Source: Phycisphaeraceae bacterium (lineage in GTDB: Bacteria > Planctomycetota > Phycisphaerae > Phycisphaerales > SM1A02). From it: a stretch of DNA of 64,000 nt. Below, in pieces: positions 10,083 to 18,120 of this stretch. The position numbers and the translations under genes are program-made. The stretch covers positions 670,643 to 734,642 of the forward strand of contig JAHBWZ010000001.1 of NCBI GenBank assembly GCA_019636755.1. The letters run 5' to 3'. Numbering within the stretch: the first letter of the stretch is position 1; every line of letters starts with the position of its first letter. Below the pieces are notes generated by a model. It made no database searches, was not told where the DNA came from, and saw only the letters and a program-made list of their open reading frames with translations.

Positions 10083-10760
10083 TCAGCGGCGCGCGCCGGG
10101 CCGCCGCAGCGCCCGCTGGGCGCCGGGAGGTGCCGATCGCAGCAGCGCGTCGATCGGCTCCTGCCGTTCCCTGGCCTCGTGGACCAGGCGTCCGAGATGC
10201 GCGTCGAGTTCCAGCGCCCAGCGATCGAAGTAGCGCTCCAGTTCATGGCGGTTGAAGCGCGTGAGCGGGTCGTCCAGCCCGGTCTGGGCCACGGCCCAGT
10301 CGATGAGACTGCCGCCCGTCCGCCCGAACCGGTACAGCTCGAGCGTCGCGGCGATGCGCTGCGCCAGGGTCAGGAATGGATCCCGGACCTTCTGCGGCAG
10401 CGTGATCATCGCTTCGTCGATCTTCTTCCTGGCCACCGGGGCGAGCCAGTCGCCTTCGGCGATGCCGGCCCAGTGTCCGAGCGTCGGCCCCTCCGAGTCG
10501 GACGGCGGCGCGCCCCCGTCCGCGGGAATCCGCTCCAGGGGTGCATGCGACGTCACGAGCACCTTGAGACCGCCGTTGGGAAAGCGGATCGTGACGCGCT
10601 GGCACTCGATGCCGGCCTCCCGGAAGACCTCGGCTCGCGTGACATTCCCGATTCCCCACTCGGGACGCCCCAGGTGACGCACGCGGTCACCGAATCTGAA
10701 TCGTTCCTCCGCCCTGGAGGAATCCACCGTTCGTGTGTGCATACCGACGCCCGCTTCCAT
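10083..10760 (-). CDS. DUF3553 domain protein
   Basis: Residues ~20-75 (FRFGDRVRHLGRPEWGIGNV, then VTIRFPNGGLKVL) match the small beta-barrel DUF3553 module. That module is also found at the ends of UvrD-type helicases and is thought to contact nucleic acid or polymerase. The rest of the 225-residue protein is helical and contains ARKKIDEAMITLPQKV. A role in DNA- or RNA-linked work is inference only. The ATG at 10760 has AAGGA seven bases upstream; an internal ATG at 10742 is the alternative. It is transcribed away from the YmdB-like gene across a 320-base divergent gap. Confidence 0.7.
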   Translation of the reverse strand: MEAGVGMHTRTVDSSRAEERFRFGDRVRHLGRPEWGIGNVTRAEVFREAGIECQRVTIRFPNGGLKVLVTSHAPLERIPADGGAPPSDSEGPTLGHWAGIAEGDWLAPVARKKIDEAMITLPQKVRDPFLTLAQRIAATLELYRFGRTGGSLIDWAVAQTGLDDPLTRFNRHELERYFDRWALELDAHLGRLVHEARERQEPIDALLRSAPPGAQRALRRPGARR

Positions 10761-11081
10761 GCGGTTCCTTTCCAGGGTGTACTGTCCGCCATCGGGAGCC
10801 CGGAACATCCACCGGCGGCCGGACCTCGTCCCGCTGCGGGAGAACGGTCCGACCACGCCGTCGATATGCCGATTCCGGCACATCCGGAGCCTCGGCGTCG
10901 CGGATGAAACGCCCTCGATGAGCGTGATGCTTTTCAACCCCCGCCTGGGTACATCGGCACAGAGGCTCGATGACCTGCGAAGGAGTATACCGGCAGACGG
11001 ACGGATGAGCCCGGAATCACGCCGCGAATCATCCCGACCGCGATGGTGGCGGTGGCATGGCCGCTCCGGGATACTGCCCGC
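10761..11081. other. Divergent intergenic region, no gene seen
   Basis: About 320 bases separate the divergent DUF3553 and YmdB-like genes, so promoters for both should lie here. An AGGAG at 10981-10985 and a TATAC next to it are the only notable words, and I cannot assign a promoter with confidence. Confidence 0.4.
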
Positions 11082-11927
11082 GTGCCGGCAACTACATTCG
11101 CATTCCTCGGCGACATTGTTGCCGGTCCCGGCCGCCGGATCGTGGAAACATGGCTTCCGGTGCTGCGCGGTGACCACGCACCGGACATCGTGGTCGCCAA
11201 CGCCGAGAACGCCGCGCACGGCTCCGGGCTCTCCGCCCGGCAGTACCGGGAACTGCGGGCGCTGGGAATCGACGGCATCACGCTGGGCGACCACGCATTC
11301 CGCGAGCCCTCCATCCGCCCGGTCCTGGAGGAGCCGGAGGCGCGCGTGATCCGTCCGCTCAACCTCTCCCCACGGGCCGGGGGGCGCACGGTCCTGCGGC
11401 TTCCCCCCCCGCCCGGCCGCCGGCGCGGCGTGGCCGTGATCACGGTCCTGGGGCGGATCTTCATGGCCCTTCCGGCCGACGACCCCTTCCGCGCGGTGGA
11501 CGACCTGATCGCCGCCCTGGGGAGCGCCGAGCCCGTGACCATCATCGTCGAGGCACACATGGAGGCCACCAGCGAGAAAGCGGCCCTGGCGCACCACCTC
11601 GATGGGCGGGTCGCCGCGGTGCTGGGTACCCACACGCACGTCCCGACGGCGGACGCACGGATCCTGCCGGGAGGCACCGCCTTCATCACCGATGTCGGCA
11701 TGTGCGGTCCCTACGACTCCTGCATCGGCCGCGACAAGAGCGCGGTCGTCCGATACATGACCACCGGCGTCTTCCAGGCCTACGGCATCGGCGCCGGCGA
11801 CGAGCGACTCTGTGCCGCGGTCGTGTCCCTCTCCGACGATACCGGCCTCGCGCTGGCGATCCGTCGCGTGGAGTATCCACCGCCTCCCGTGTCTCACCCG
11901 GGGCCGGTGCCGCATCCGGCCGGCTGA
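11082..11927 (+). CDS. YmdB-family metallophosphoesterase
   Basis: The protein matches the TIGR00282/YmdB metallophosphoesterase family, whose characterised members are cyclic-nucleotide phosphodiesterases. The conserved metal-site blocks appear in order: FLGDIVAGPG at the N-terminus, ANAENAAHGSGL, GDHAF, EAHMEATSEK, GTHTHVPTAD and TDVGMCGPYDS. The length (281 residues) is near the usual ~265. The GTG start was chosen because family members begin only a few residues before FLGD; an in-frame ATG at 11043 would add 13 residues. A clear rho-independent terminator follows the gene, so it probably ends its own transcript. Confidence 0.85.
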   Translation: MPATTFAFLGDIVAGPGRRIVETWLPVLRGDHAPDIVVANAENAAHGSGLSARQYRELRALGIDGITLGDHAFREPSIRPVLEEPEARVIRPLNLSPRAGGRTVLRLPPPPGRRRGVAVITVLGRIFMALPADDPFRAVDDLIAALGSAEPVTIIVEAHMEATSEKAALAHHLDGRVAAVLGTHTHVPTADARILPGGTAFITDVGMCGPYDSCIGRDKSAVVRYMTTGVFQAYGIGAGDERLCAAVVSLSDDTGLALAIRRVEYPPPPVSHPGPVPHPAG

Positions 11928-11983
11928 TCCGGAGCGCCGCCTGTGTCCGTTCCTGCCGCTCCATCGGGACTTGGGGCGGGCGA

Positions 11984-12015
11984 GGCAGGATGGCGAGTCC
12001 TGCCGGGCTTTTTTT
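11984..12015 (+). terminator. Rho-independent terminator after the YmdB-like gene
   Basis: The 7-bp stem GGCAGGA (11984-11990) / TCCTGCC (11998-12004) with a 7-base loop is followed after four bases by a run of seven T (12009-12015). Confidence 0.8.
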
Positions 12016-12038
12016 CCGCGATCGGAGGCCGTGACATC

Positions 12039-12070
12039 TTGACGCGGGTCGGAATCTGTTGTCGTATACA
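12039..12070 (+). promoter_or_regulatory. Possible promoter and structured leader of the sigma-54 activator gene
   Basis: TTGACG (12039-12044) and TATACA (12065-12070) resemble -35 and -10 hexamers, but the 20-base spacer is longer than ideal. Downstream are a palindrome GTCGGATTCCGAC near 12150 and a hairpin CACTCCC/GGGAGTG (12197-12213) just before the start codon, which could affect translation. Expression control here is conjecture. Confidence 0.35.
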
Positions 12071-12227
12071 TCCACGTTCGACCGCGAGGCACGGTGTGCC
12101 GGGCCACCGGATCACCGGTTCGCAGCCGGACGCGAGAAGAGAAACGAAGTCGGATTCCGACTGAGAGAACGAGAAGAGAAGAAGTTGAGAAGAGGCCACT
12201 CCCCTCGGGAGTGAATCCAGGAACTCG

Positions 12228-13466
12228 GTGCAACTGGCATCCGGTGCGGGTGCCGTGACCGTTGGCATCGACAGTCATCTGATGGCCACCCGAGCCGCGC
12301 CGATCCCGGCGACCTCGGCCCGGGACCCGTCCGGCGCCTCCTCCGGCCGGACGATCTGGACCATCGGGTGGTCGGTGCCATGGTGCGGTGTCCGACTCGG
12401 ACGGCGGAACGGCAGGAGGCCGTTGCCGCCAGGCCCCGCGCAGCGTGTTCCTGCTGGGACCCCCCAGGAACCCCCACCGATGGAACGCCCGCGATCGTCC
12501 GGCCGCCGCGCCAGGCACCAACTCGGAACGGAGTCACCGACTGGTGAATGCCTGCGGACTCGGATGGCACCGCCGTACGGCCCCACCGCCCGACGCGCCG
12601 CCGCCGCACGCTGCACCATTCTCATTTCCGGCGAGACCGGTGTCGGCAAGGGCCGCTTCGCGAAGTGGCTGCATGCGCAGAGCCCCAGGCACGCCGGGCC
12701 GTTCATCCCCGTCAACTGCGGGGCGATTCCGGAGTCGCTCATCGACAGCCAGCTCTTCGGTCATGCGCGCGGGGCCTTCAGCGGCGCCACGCATGAGCAC
12801 GTCGGCCTGGTTCGCGCGGCCGACGGCGGCACGCTCTTCCTGGATGAGGTCGGCGAGCTTCCCGCATCCGCGCAGATGCGCCTGCTGCGGCTTCTCCAGG
12901 AACGGGAAGTGCAGCCGGTCGGCTATCCCCGCCCGGTGATCGTGGATGTCCGGGTCATCGCCGCGACGAACGTGGATCTCCATGCCGCGGTCGCCGAGCG
13001 GAGGTTCCGGGAGGACCTGCTCTATCGACTCGACGTGGTCTCTCTGACCGTGCCGCCACTGCGCGAGCGCCGAGCCGAGATCCAGGGACTCATCGATCAC
13101 TTCAATGCCGAGTTCGCCGGCATCTACGACCAGGCCCCCCTCGCGTTCCTGCCGGAGGCCCGGAGCATCCTTCTGCAGCATCCCTGGCCCGGGAACATCC
13201 GACAGCTGCGCGCCGTGCTCGAGCGCCTGCATGTGCTCGCCCCGGGGGAACCTGTGACTGTCGAGAAACTCGCCGGCATCGGCCAGCTCGAGCGGCCTGG
13301 CGCCGGCGCGGTTCCGGACCTCGACCAGGTCCGGGCGGCTGAGATCCGCCGGCTGCTCGCAGAGCGCGGCGGGTCGATCAGCCAGGTCGCCACGGCCCTC
13401 GGCGTTCATCGCAGCACCATCTACCGCTGGCTCCGATCGAACGCCGACCCCGCGCCGAAGCCCTGA
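12228..13466 (+). CDS. Sigma-54-dependent transcriptional activator (AAA+ enhancer-binding protein)
   Basis: This protein should remodel sigma-54 RNA polymerase closed complexes using ATP. The AAA+ domain is complete: Walker A GETGVGKG near residue 134, the sigma-54-contacting loop as GAFSGA (usual GAFTGA) near 181, Walker B GGTLFLDEVGELP, and the arginine-finger region FREDLLYRLDVV. A Fis-type helix-turn-helix lies at about 382-405 (SISQVATALGVHRSTIYRWL). The first ~120 residues are low complexity and show no receiver, PAS or GAF domain, so activity control is unclear and the true start may be later (ATG 12282 or 12481). A consensus sigma-54 promoter lies about 400 bases downstream. Confidence 0.9.
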   Translation: MQLASGAGAVTVGIDSHLMATRAAPIPATSARDPSGASSGRTIWTIGWSVPWCGVRLGRRNGRRPLPPGPAQRVPAGTPQEPPPMERPRSSGRRARHQLGTESPTGECLRTRMAPPYGPTARRAAAARCTILISGETGVGKGRFAKWLHAQSPRHAGPFIPVNCGAIPESLIDSQLFGHARGAFSGATHEHVGLVRAADGGTLFLDEVGELPASAQMRLLRLLQEREVQPVGYPRPVIVDVRVIAATNVDLHAAVAERRFREDLLYRLDVVSLTVPPLRERRAEIQGLIDHFNAEFAGIYDQAPLAFLPEARSILLQHPWPGNIRQLRAVLERLHVLAPGEPVTVEKLAGIGQLERPGAGAVPDLDQVRAAEIRRLLAERGGSISQVATALGVHRSTIYRWLRSNADPAPKP

Positions 13467-13853
13467 GGCTTCCTCGCCGGACGCCGCCGCCGCCACTGAC
13501 CGGCGTGGCTGTCGCGCGCCAGGTCCATCACCCCAGGGGTGCGCCCCGTGCCGGCCCGCCCGGGCGGGCGCTGGAGCGCGCCGCGACGCGCTGCCCATCC
13601 GCCCGGCCCGCCGTGGCCCGATACCTCCCCTGATTCCGCGGGACAGCCGTCCGCGAACCGCCGCGCAGGACGCGTGCCTGTCGCGGTTGTGCGGCGCCGC
13701 GCTGCATCGTGCGACACCGACAGCGTGTGCACAGGCCTGGACGCCGCGCGCGGCACTCGCGCCTGTCGCGTCTCCGCGACGCTGCATGCGCCGCGTCGCA
13801 ACGATGCGCTTCGACGGCGGTCGACGGACGCGTCTCACGGCGCAGAATCCGCC
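13467..13853. other. Intergenic region with GC-rich palindromes
   Basis: I see no gene here. Two perfect inverted repeats, CACCCCAGGGGTG (13529-13541) and GCCCGCCCGGGCGGGC (13554-13569), lie 60-100 bases after the activator gene. They may act as a U-poor terminator or as activator-binding palindromes about 300 bases upstream of the sigma-54 promoter. Neither role is shown. Confidence 0.4.
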
Positions 13854-13872
13854 ATGCAGGGCGCGCCAGACC

Positions 13873-13888
13873 TGGCACGACGATTGCT
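13873..13888 (+). promoter_or_regulatory. Sigma-54 (-24/-12) promoter
   Basis: The sequence TGGCACGACGATTGCT matches the consensus TGGCACR-N4-TTGCW at every defined position. The invariant GG and GC have the required 10-base gap. It lies downstream of the gene for a sigma-54 activator and immediately before the next gene. Transcription would begin near 13899, only about three bases before the ATG at 13902, so the mRNA would be leaderless or nearly so. Confidence 0.8.
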
Positions 13889-13901
13889 AAGCAACGTGGC
13901 G

Positions 13902-14606
13902 ATGGGTCTGAAGCCGACGACGATCCTCATCGATCTCAGCGCAGGCGGGCGCCTGGTACGCTCCGACGTGGCGGCGCTGCGTCGCGACCTCATCGCCCAG
14001 GGCGCCGAGGTACTGAGCCCGCTGCGCTCACTCGCCGCGGTTCGCCGAAGGCTGGTGCGCGATCCGGCACCGGTCGTGCTCTGCGTTCATGTGGCGGGAC
14101 CGTACGCACATGCATGCCCTGCGCTCCTCGAGGCCGTGCTCGAGGACGCCCGCGGCTTCCGGGCGCCGCTCCGCACGATTGCCGTCGCGACCGGCGCGGA
14201 CGCGTTCGAGCAGGCGGCGCTGCTTGCCTGCGACATCCGTGTCGCATCACGATCGGATTTCATCCGGGCTCTCCCGCTTGTTTTCGCCTCGATCGATGCG
14301 ACGGCGCACGGCGTCGCAACGCACACGCTGCCGCCGGAGCGACGGCCGCATCCGCTTGCGCGGATCTCGGTGCAGACCTGGCTGGCATCGGATATCGTTC
14401 ATGGACCGCTCGATGATCGTGCGGACATGGATGTCTTCGGTCGGCATGCCGCGCGACACGCGGCAGTGCCCGACCGCTTTACGCGATCTGAATGGAGTCT
14501 GTCGCGGTGGAACGACGCGATTTCCAGGCATGCCGAACCCGGGATATGCGGGCCCGGCCCTGAACAGACCGACAGTGACTGCGAAGACGCTGAGCCTTCG
14601 CCCTGA
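13902..14606 (+). CDS. Unknown protein under a sigma-54 promoter
   Basis: I do not recognise the family. The 234-residue protein opens with a beta/alpha pattern (TTILIDLSAGGRLVRSD, then PVVLCVHVAGPY, then LRTIAVATGADAFEQA). This is loosely reminiscent of a response-regulator receiver fold but lacks a clear phosphoacceptor arrangement. The C-terminal third is polar and low in structure. The start was chosen because the sigma-54 promoter at 13873-13888 places transcription start near 13899; an upstream ATG at 13854 would make the promoter part of the gene. Being next to the activator, it is the obvious target of that regulator. Confidence 0.5.
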   Translation: MGLKPTTILIDLSAGGRLVRSDVAALRRDLIAQGAEVLSPLRSLAAVRRRLVRDPAPVVLCVHVAGPYAHACPALLEAVLEDARGFRAPLRTIAVATGADAFEQAALLACDIRVASRSDFIRALPLVFASIDATAHGVATHTLPPERRPHPLARISVQTWLASDIVHGPLDDRADMDVFGRHAARHAAVPDRFTRSEWSLSRWNDAISRHAEPGICGPGPEQTDSDCEDAEPSP

Positions 14607-14653
14607 TTCCCCTGCGCCCCGCCGACCGGCGTGGCGTCAGGATTGACATCACG

Positions 14654-15074
14654 GACTCTCTCTCTTCTCTCCGCGTCCGGCTGGCGAGCTCGACGCGGAT
14701 TTGGAAGGCCCGGCGGCCGCATCCCGTCGACCGCATGCGCAGGGCGCGCATCGATCACGGACACGTTCCACCGGGCCGGACGGACTCTCTCTCTTCTCTC
14801 CGCGTCCGGCTGGCGAGCTCGACGCGGATTTGGAAGGCCCGGCGGCCGCATCCCGTCGACCGCATGCGCAGGACGCGCATCGATCACGGGCACGTTCCAC
14901 CGGGCCGGACGGACTCTCTCTCTTCTCTCCGCGTCCGGCTGGCGAGCTCGACGCGGATTTCCACGACCCGGTGGTCGTCAGCGCCGGAACGCTTCGCGCC
15001 CGGCGGCGACCGCCCGGGGTCGTGACCCGTTCTCTCTTCTCTCCGCGTCCGGCTGGCGAGCTCGACGCGGATTT
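14654..15074. repeat. Tandem repeat block: 129-bp units plus a shared ~45-bp core, four copies
   Basis: Two nearly identical 129-bp units begin at 14654 and 14783. A third copy of the core begins at 14912 and a fourth near 15031. The core runs from CTCTCTTCTCTCC through GGCTGGCGAGCTCGACGCGG. Copies one and two also share about 80 flanking bases; copies three and four share only the core. The block sits between the ends of two converging genes. On the minus strand the core reads as a run rich in SASSSPAGRGEKRE, which I take as an accident of an open frame in GC-rich DNA. Confidence 0.9.
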
Positions 15075-15090
15075 TTCTGCGCATTCCGGC

Positions 15091-18000
15091 TCAGGCCGGC
15101 GCGGACGCCGCGCACGCCGGTCGGTCGACCAGGTCCAGCAGGATTTCGACCGGGTGCTGCGCCGCTCGCTGGAGTCCGTCGTGGATCTGGTGACGGCAAC
15201 TCGTACCCGGCGCCGCGATCGCGGCGCCGTCCGCTGCTCGCAGCAGCGGGAACAGGTCGAGTCCGGCAATCCGCATCGAGAGATCGAACCGCGCCCGGCC
15301 GTACCCGAACGAGCCCGCCATGCCGCAGCAGCCGGTGTCGAGCAGGCGCACGCCATCGGCGCCCAGGAACCGCGTCATCAGCGACATCATGTCGCCCGTT
15401 CCCCAGAGCGCCTTCTGGTGGCAGTGCCCGTGCACCAGCACGGGTGTCCGGTCGACCGGGCCGGCCGGCGAGCCGGTGATCACCGGTCGAAGCGGATGCG
15501 CATCCCAGCGTGACTCGAGGAACGACTCGATGGAGGACACGCGCCCGACGACGGAGGCCACGCGCTCACGAGGCAGCCCGAGATCCAGGTCCATCCAGTC
15601 ATCGACGATCGCCGAGACGCAGCTCGGCTCCAGGCCGACGATGGCCACGGGAGCCTCCCGGGCAGTCGCGTTCTCGAGTCGCGCGATGGTCCTTCGGATC
15701 CCGCGGATCGCCGCCGGCAGCAGCCCGGTCGAGATCAGCGATCGGCCGCAGCACCCGGCGGGCGCCAGACCGACGCGGTATCCGAACCGCTCCAGCAGTC
15801 GCACCGCCGCCTGGCCGACGCGCGATTCGCCGTACGCGCAGAAGCAGTCCGGGTACACGAGGACGAGCGGCCGGGCGACATCGCCGGCGCCGTGGCCGTC
15901 CAGGCGCCGTCGCATCCAGCCGGCCAGCGACGGGCCGAAGGGCGGCAGCGGGCGCTGCGGATGCACGTCGAGGACGCGATTGATCAGCGCGCGCAGCGGG
16001 CGCATCCGACCGAGCGCGTTGAAGAGCCCCGGCGCCACGGCGGCGGCACCGGCCAGCCACCGGATCCGACCGAACGCGTGCGCCGCCGGCGGTGCATGCC
16101 CGCGTGCCCGGAACCCCTGCGCCAGGTACTCCGCCTTCAGGCGCGCCACGTCCACGTTGCTCGGACACTCCCGCTTGCAGGCCTTGCAGGACAGGCAGAG
16201 GTCGAGCGTCGCCAGGGTGTCCGGATCCCGCCACCGATCGCGCGGATCGCCCGTGAACTGGCCGGTGATCGCCAGGCGCAGGGCGTTTCCCCGGCCGCGC
16301 GTTGCATGGCGCTCATCCAGCGTGGCGCGATAGGACGGACACATGGTCCCGCCCGAGGTCCGCCGGCAGACGCCCGCACCGTTGCACATCTCCACTGCGC
16401 CGAGAAGACCGTGCTCCGCTTCGAAGCGGTGAAAGGTCCGGACCGGCGGCACGTCGATGAACCGGTCCTGCGGCCGGACACGCAGCGCCGCGTCCATCGG
16501 GACCGGATCCACGATGATGCCCGGGTTCAGCCGGCGATCCGGGTCGAAGATCGCCTTGATCGCCGCGAGCGCCGCGGTCAGTCGCGGTCCGAAGAACCGC
16601 TCGAGCTGGTGCGATCGCAGACGTCCGTCGCCATGCTCTCCGGAGAGCGATCCGCCGTATTCCACGACGAGTTCCGTGACCTCATCCATGATCGCGCGCA
16701 TGATCCGGAAGTCCTGCGGACTCCGCAGGTCCACGAGCGGCCGGACGTGGAGGCATCCGACCGATGCATGGGCGTAGTACGCCGCGATCGTTCCGTGCTT
16801 CGTCACGATCGCGCGGAAGCGCCGGATGAACTCCGGCAGGTGCCGGGGATCGACCGCCGTGTCCTCGATGAAGGTGACCGGCCTGCGCGACCCGGGAATG
16901 CCGTGCAGGAGCGGCTCCCCTGCCTTGCGCAGCCGCCACGCCCGTGCCATCGCGGCGGCATCGTGATGGCCCTGCACCCACGCCGCTCCGTGCCGGTCCA
17001 CGAGCGACCCGAACGCCGACTCGATCGCGTCCCGTGACGGCCGGAAGTACTCGACGAACAGGACGGCCGCCACCTCGGCGCCGGGCGGCCGCGGGAGCAG
17101 CGTGACCGCATCCCGGTGCTCCATGTTCCGTGCGGCAAGCCGGATGATCAGGTCGTCGACGAGTTCCACCGCCGCGGGCTGCGACCGGAGGATGTCGCCC
17201 ACCGCTTCCAGCGCGGCGTCGATCGACGGAAAGGCGATGATCGCCAGTCCCCGCGCTGCCGGAAGGGGAACGAGGCCGACCCGCGCCGCCAGCGTGACGC
17301 CGAGCGTCCCTTCCGATCCGCAGAGCAGGTGCGCGAGATTCACGCGATCGAAGGTCTCCGGCGTGGACGCACGGATCTGCGCGAGCATGAGGTCCAGGTT
17401 GTAGCCGTCCACGCGCCGGACGATGCGCGGCCAGCGCGCGTCGATCTCGTCGGCGACGGAGTTCACCACCGCCGCGACCCGTCGCGTCAGGTCCTGCACG
17501 CGCGGATCCCGCACCGCCGCGCCCTCCTCGAGGCGCACCCGGAGTCCGCCGGCCAGCACCGCGTCGATCGCGTGCACGTGCTCGACCGTCCGTCCGTAGA
17601 GCACGGAATTGGCACCGGCCGAGTTGTTCCCGATCATCCCGCCGATGGTGGCATGGCTGGATGTCGCGACATCCGGACCGAACCGCAGCCCGTGCGCCTG
17701 GGCGGCCCGGTTGAGCTGATCGAGCACGACACCCGGCTCCACCTCCGCCCAGCGCGCTCCGGCATCGATCGCGCGGATCGTCCGCAGATGCGCCCCGGCG
17801 TCGATCATCACCGCCTCGTTCACGCACTGGCCGGCAAGCGACGTGCCGCCCCCCCGCGGCACCACGGGAAGTCCGCGTTCCATGCACCAGGACACCGCGC
17901 GCTCGAGATCCTCCACGTCCTGCGGAATGACCACGCCGAGCGGCTCCACCTGGTAGATGCTCGCGTCGGTGGCATAGAGCATCCGGTCATGGCGCGCCGT

Positions 18001-18120
18001 CCGGACCTCGCCGCGCAGCGCACCACGGAGTTCCTGCAGCAGTGCGGCGACCCTGTCGGAGGCGCCCGATCGCCGCGCATGATCGTCGGCGCCGCGGGCC
18101 GGAAGCCGGATGTCCTTCAT
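15091..18120 (-). CDS. FAD-linked oxidoreductase with Fe-S and CCG domains (YdiJ/D-2-hydroxyacid dehydrogenase type)
   Basis: The 1009-residue protein combines three parts. An N-terminal FAD-binding PCMH domain contains VVPRGGGTSLAGQ and MIGNNSAGANSVLYG. A C-terminal FAD-oxidase cap contains EHGDGRLRSHQLERFFG. A ferredoxin-like segment near residue 640 contains CLSCKACKRECPSN, and CCG-type motifs follow (APAGCCGRS and DTGCCGMAGSFG). This layout matches YdiJ-type D-2-hydroxyglutarate or D-lactate dehydrogenases, which feed electrons to the respiratory chain; the exact substrate cannot be read. Its ATG overlaps the TGA of the upstream TlpA-like gene by 4 bp (18117-18120), so they are co-translated. 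Confidence 0.9.
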   Translation of the reverse strand: MKDIRLPARGADDHARRSGASDRVAALLQELRGALRGEVRTARHDRMLYATDASIYQVEPLGVVIPQDVEDLERAVSWCMERGLPVVPRGGGTSLAGQCVNEAVMIDAGAHLRTIRAIDAGARWAEVEPGVVLDQLNRAAQAHGLRFGPDVATSSHATIGGMIGNNSAGANSVLYGRTVEHVHAIDAVLAGGLRVRLEEGAAVRDPRVQDLTRRVAAVVNSVADEIDARWPRIVRRVDGYNLDLMLAQIRASTPETFDRVNLAHLLCGSEGTLGVTLAARVGLVPLPAARGLAIIAFPSIDAALEAVGDILRSQPAAVELVDDLIIRLAARNMEHRDAVTLLPRPPGAEVAAVLFVEYFRPSRDAIESAFGSLVDRHGAAWVQGHHDAAAMARAWRLRKAGEPLLHGIPGSRRPVTFIEDTAVDPRHLPEFIRRFRAIVTKHGTIAAYYAHASVGCLHVRPLVDLRSPQDFRIMRAIMDEVTELVVEYGGSLSGEHGDGRLRSHQLERFFGPRLTAALAAIKAIFDPDRRLNPGIIVDPVPMDAALRVRPQDRFIDVPPVRTFHRFEAEHGLLGAVEMCNGAGVCRRTSGGTMCPSYRATLDERHATRGRGNALRLAITGQFTGDPRDRWRDPDTLATLDLCLSCKACKRECPSNVDVARLKAEYLAQGFRARGHAPPAAHAFGRIRWLAGAAAVAPGLFNALGRMRPLRALINRVLDVHPQRPLPPFGPSLAGWMRRRLDGHGAGDVARPLVLVYPDCFCAYGESRVGQAAVRLLERFGYRVGLAPAGCCGRSLISTGLLPAAIRGIRRTIARLENATAREAPVAIVGLEPSCVSAIVDDWMDLDLGLPRERVASVVGRVSSIESFLESRWDAHPLRPVITGSPAGPVDRTPVLVHGHCHQKALWGTGDMMSLMTRFLGADGVRLLDTGCCGMAGSFGYGRARFDLSMRIAGLDLFPLLRAADGAAIAAPGTSCRHQIHDGLQRAAQHPVEILLDLVDRPACAASAPA

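Noticed and set aside
14654..15074. Possible CRISPR array
   Set aside because: Repeat units are 129 bp, adjacent copies are identical over their whole length, and there are no regular unique spacers or cas genes.
14631..15479. Long open frames through the tandem repeat block on both strands
   Set aside because: They consist of translated repeats plus the antisense of the dehydrogenase gene, with no ribosome site or family motif.
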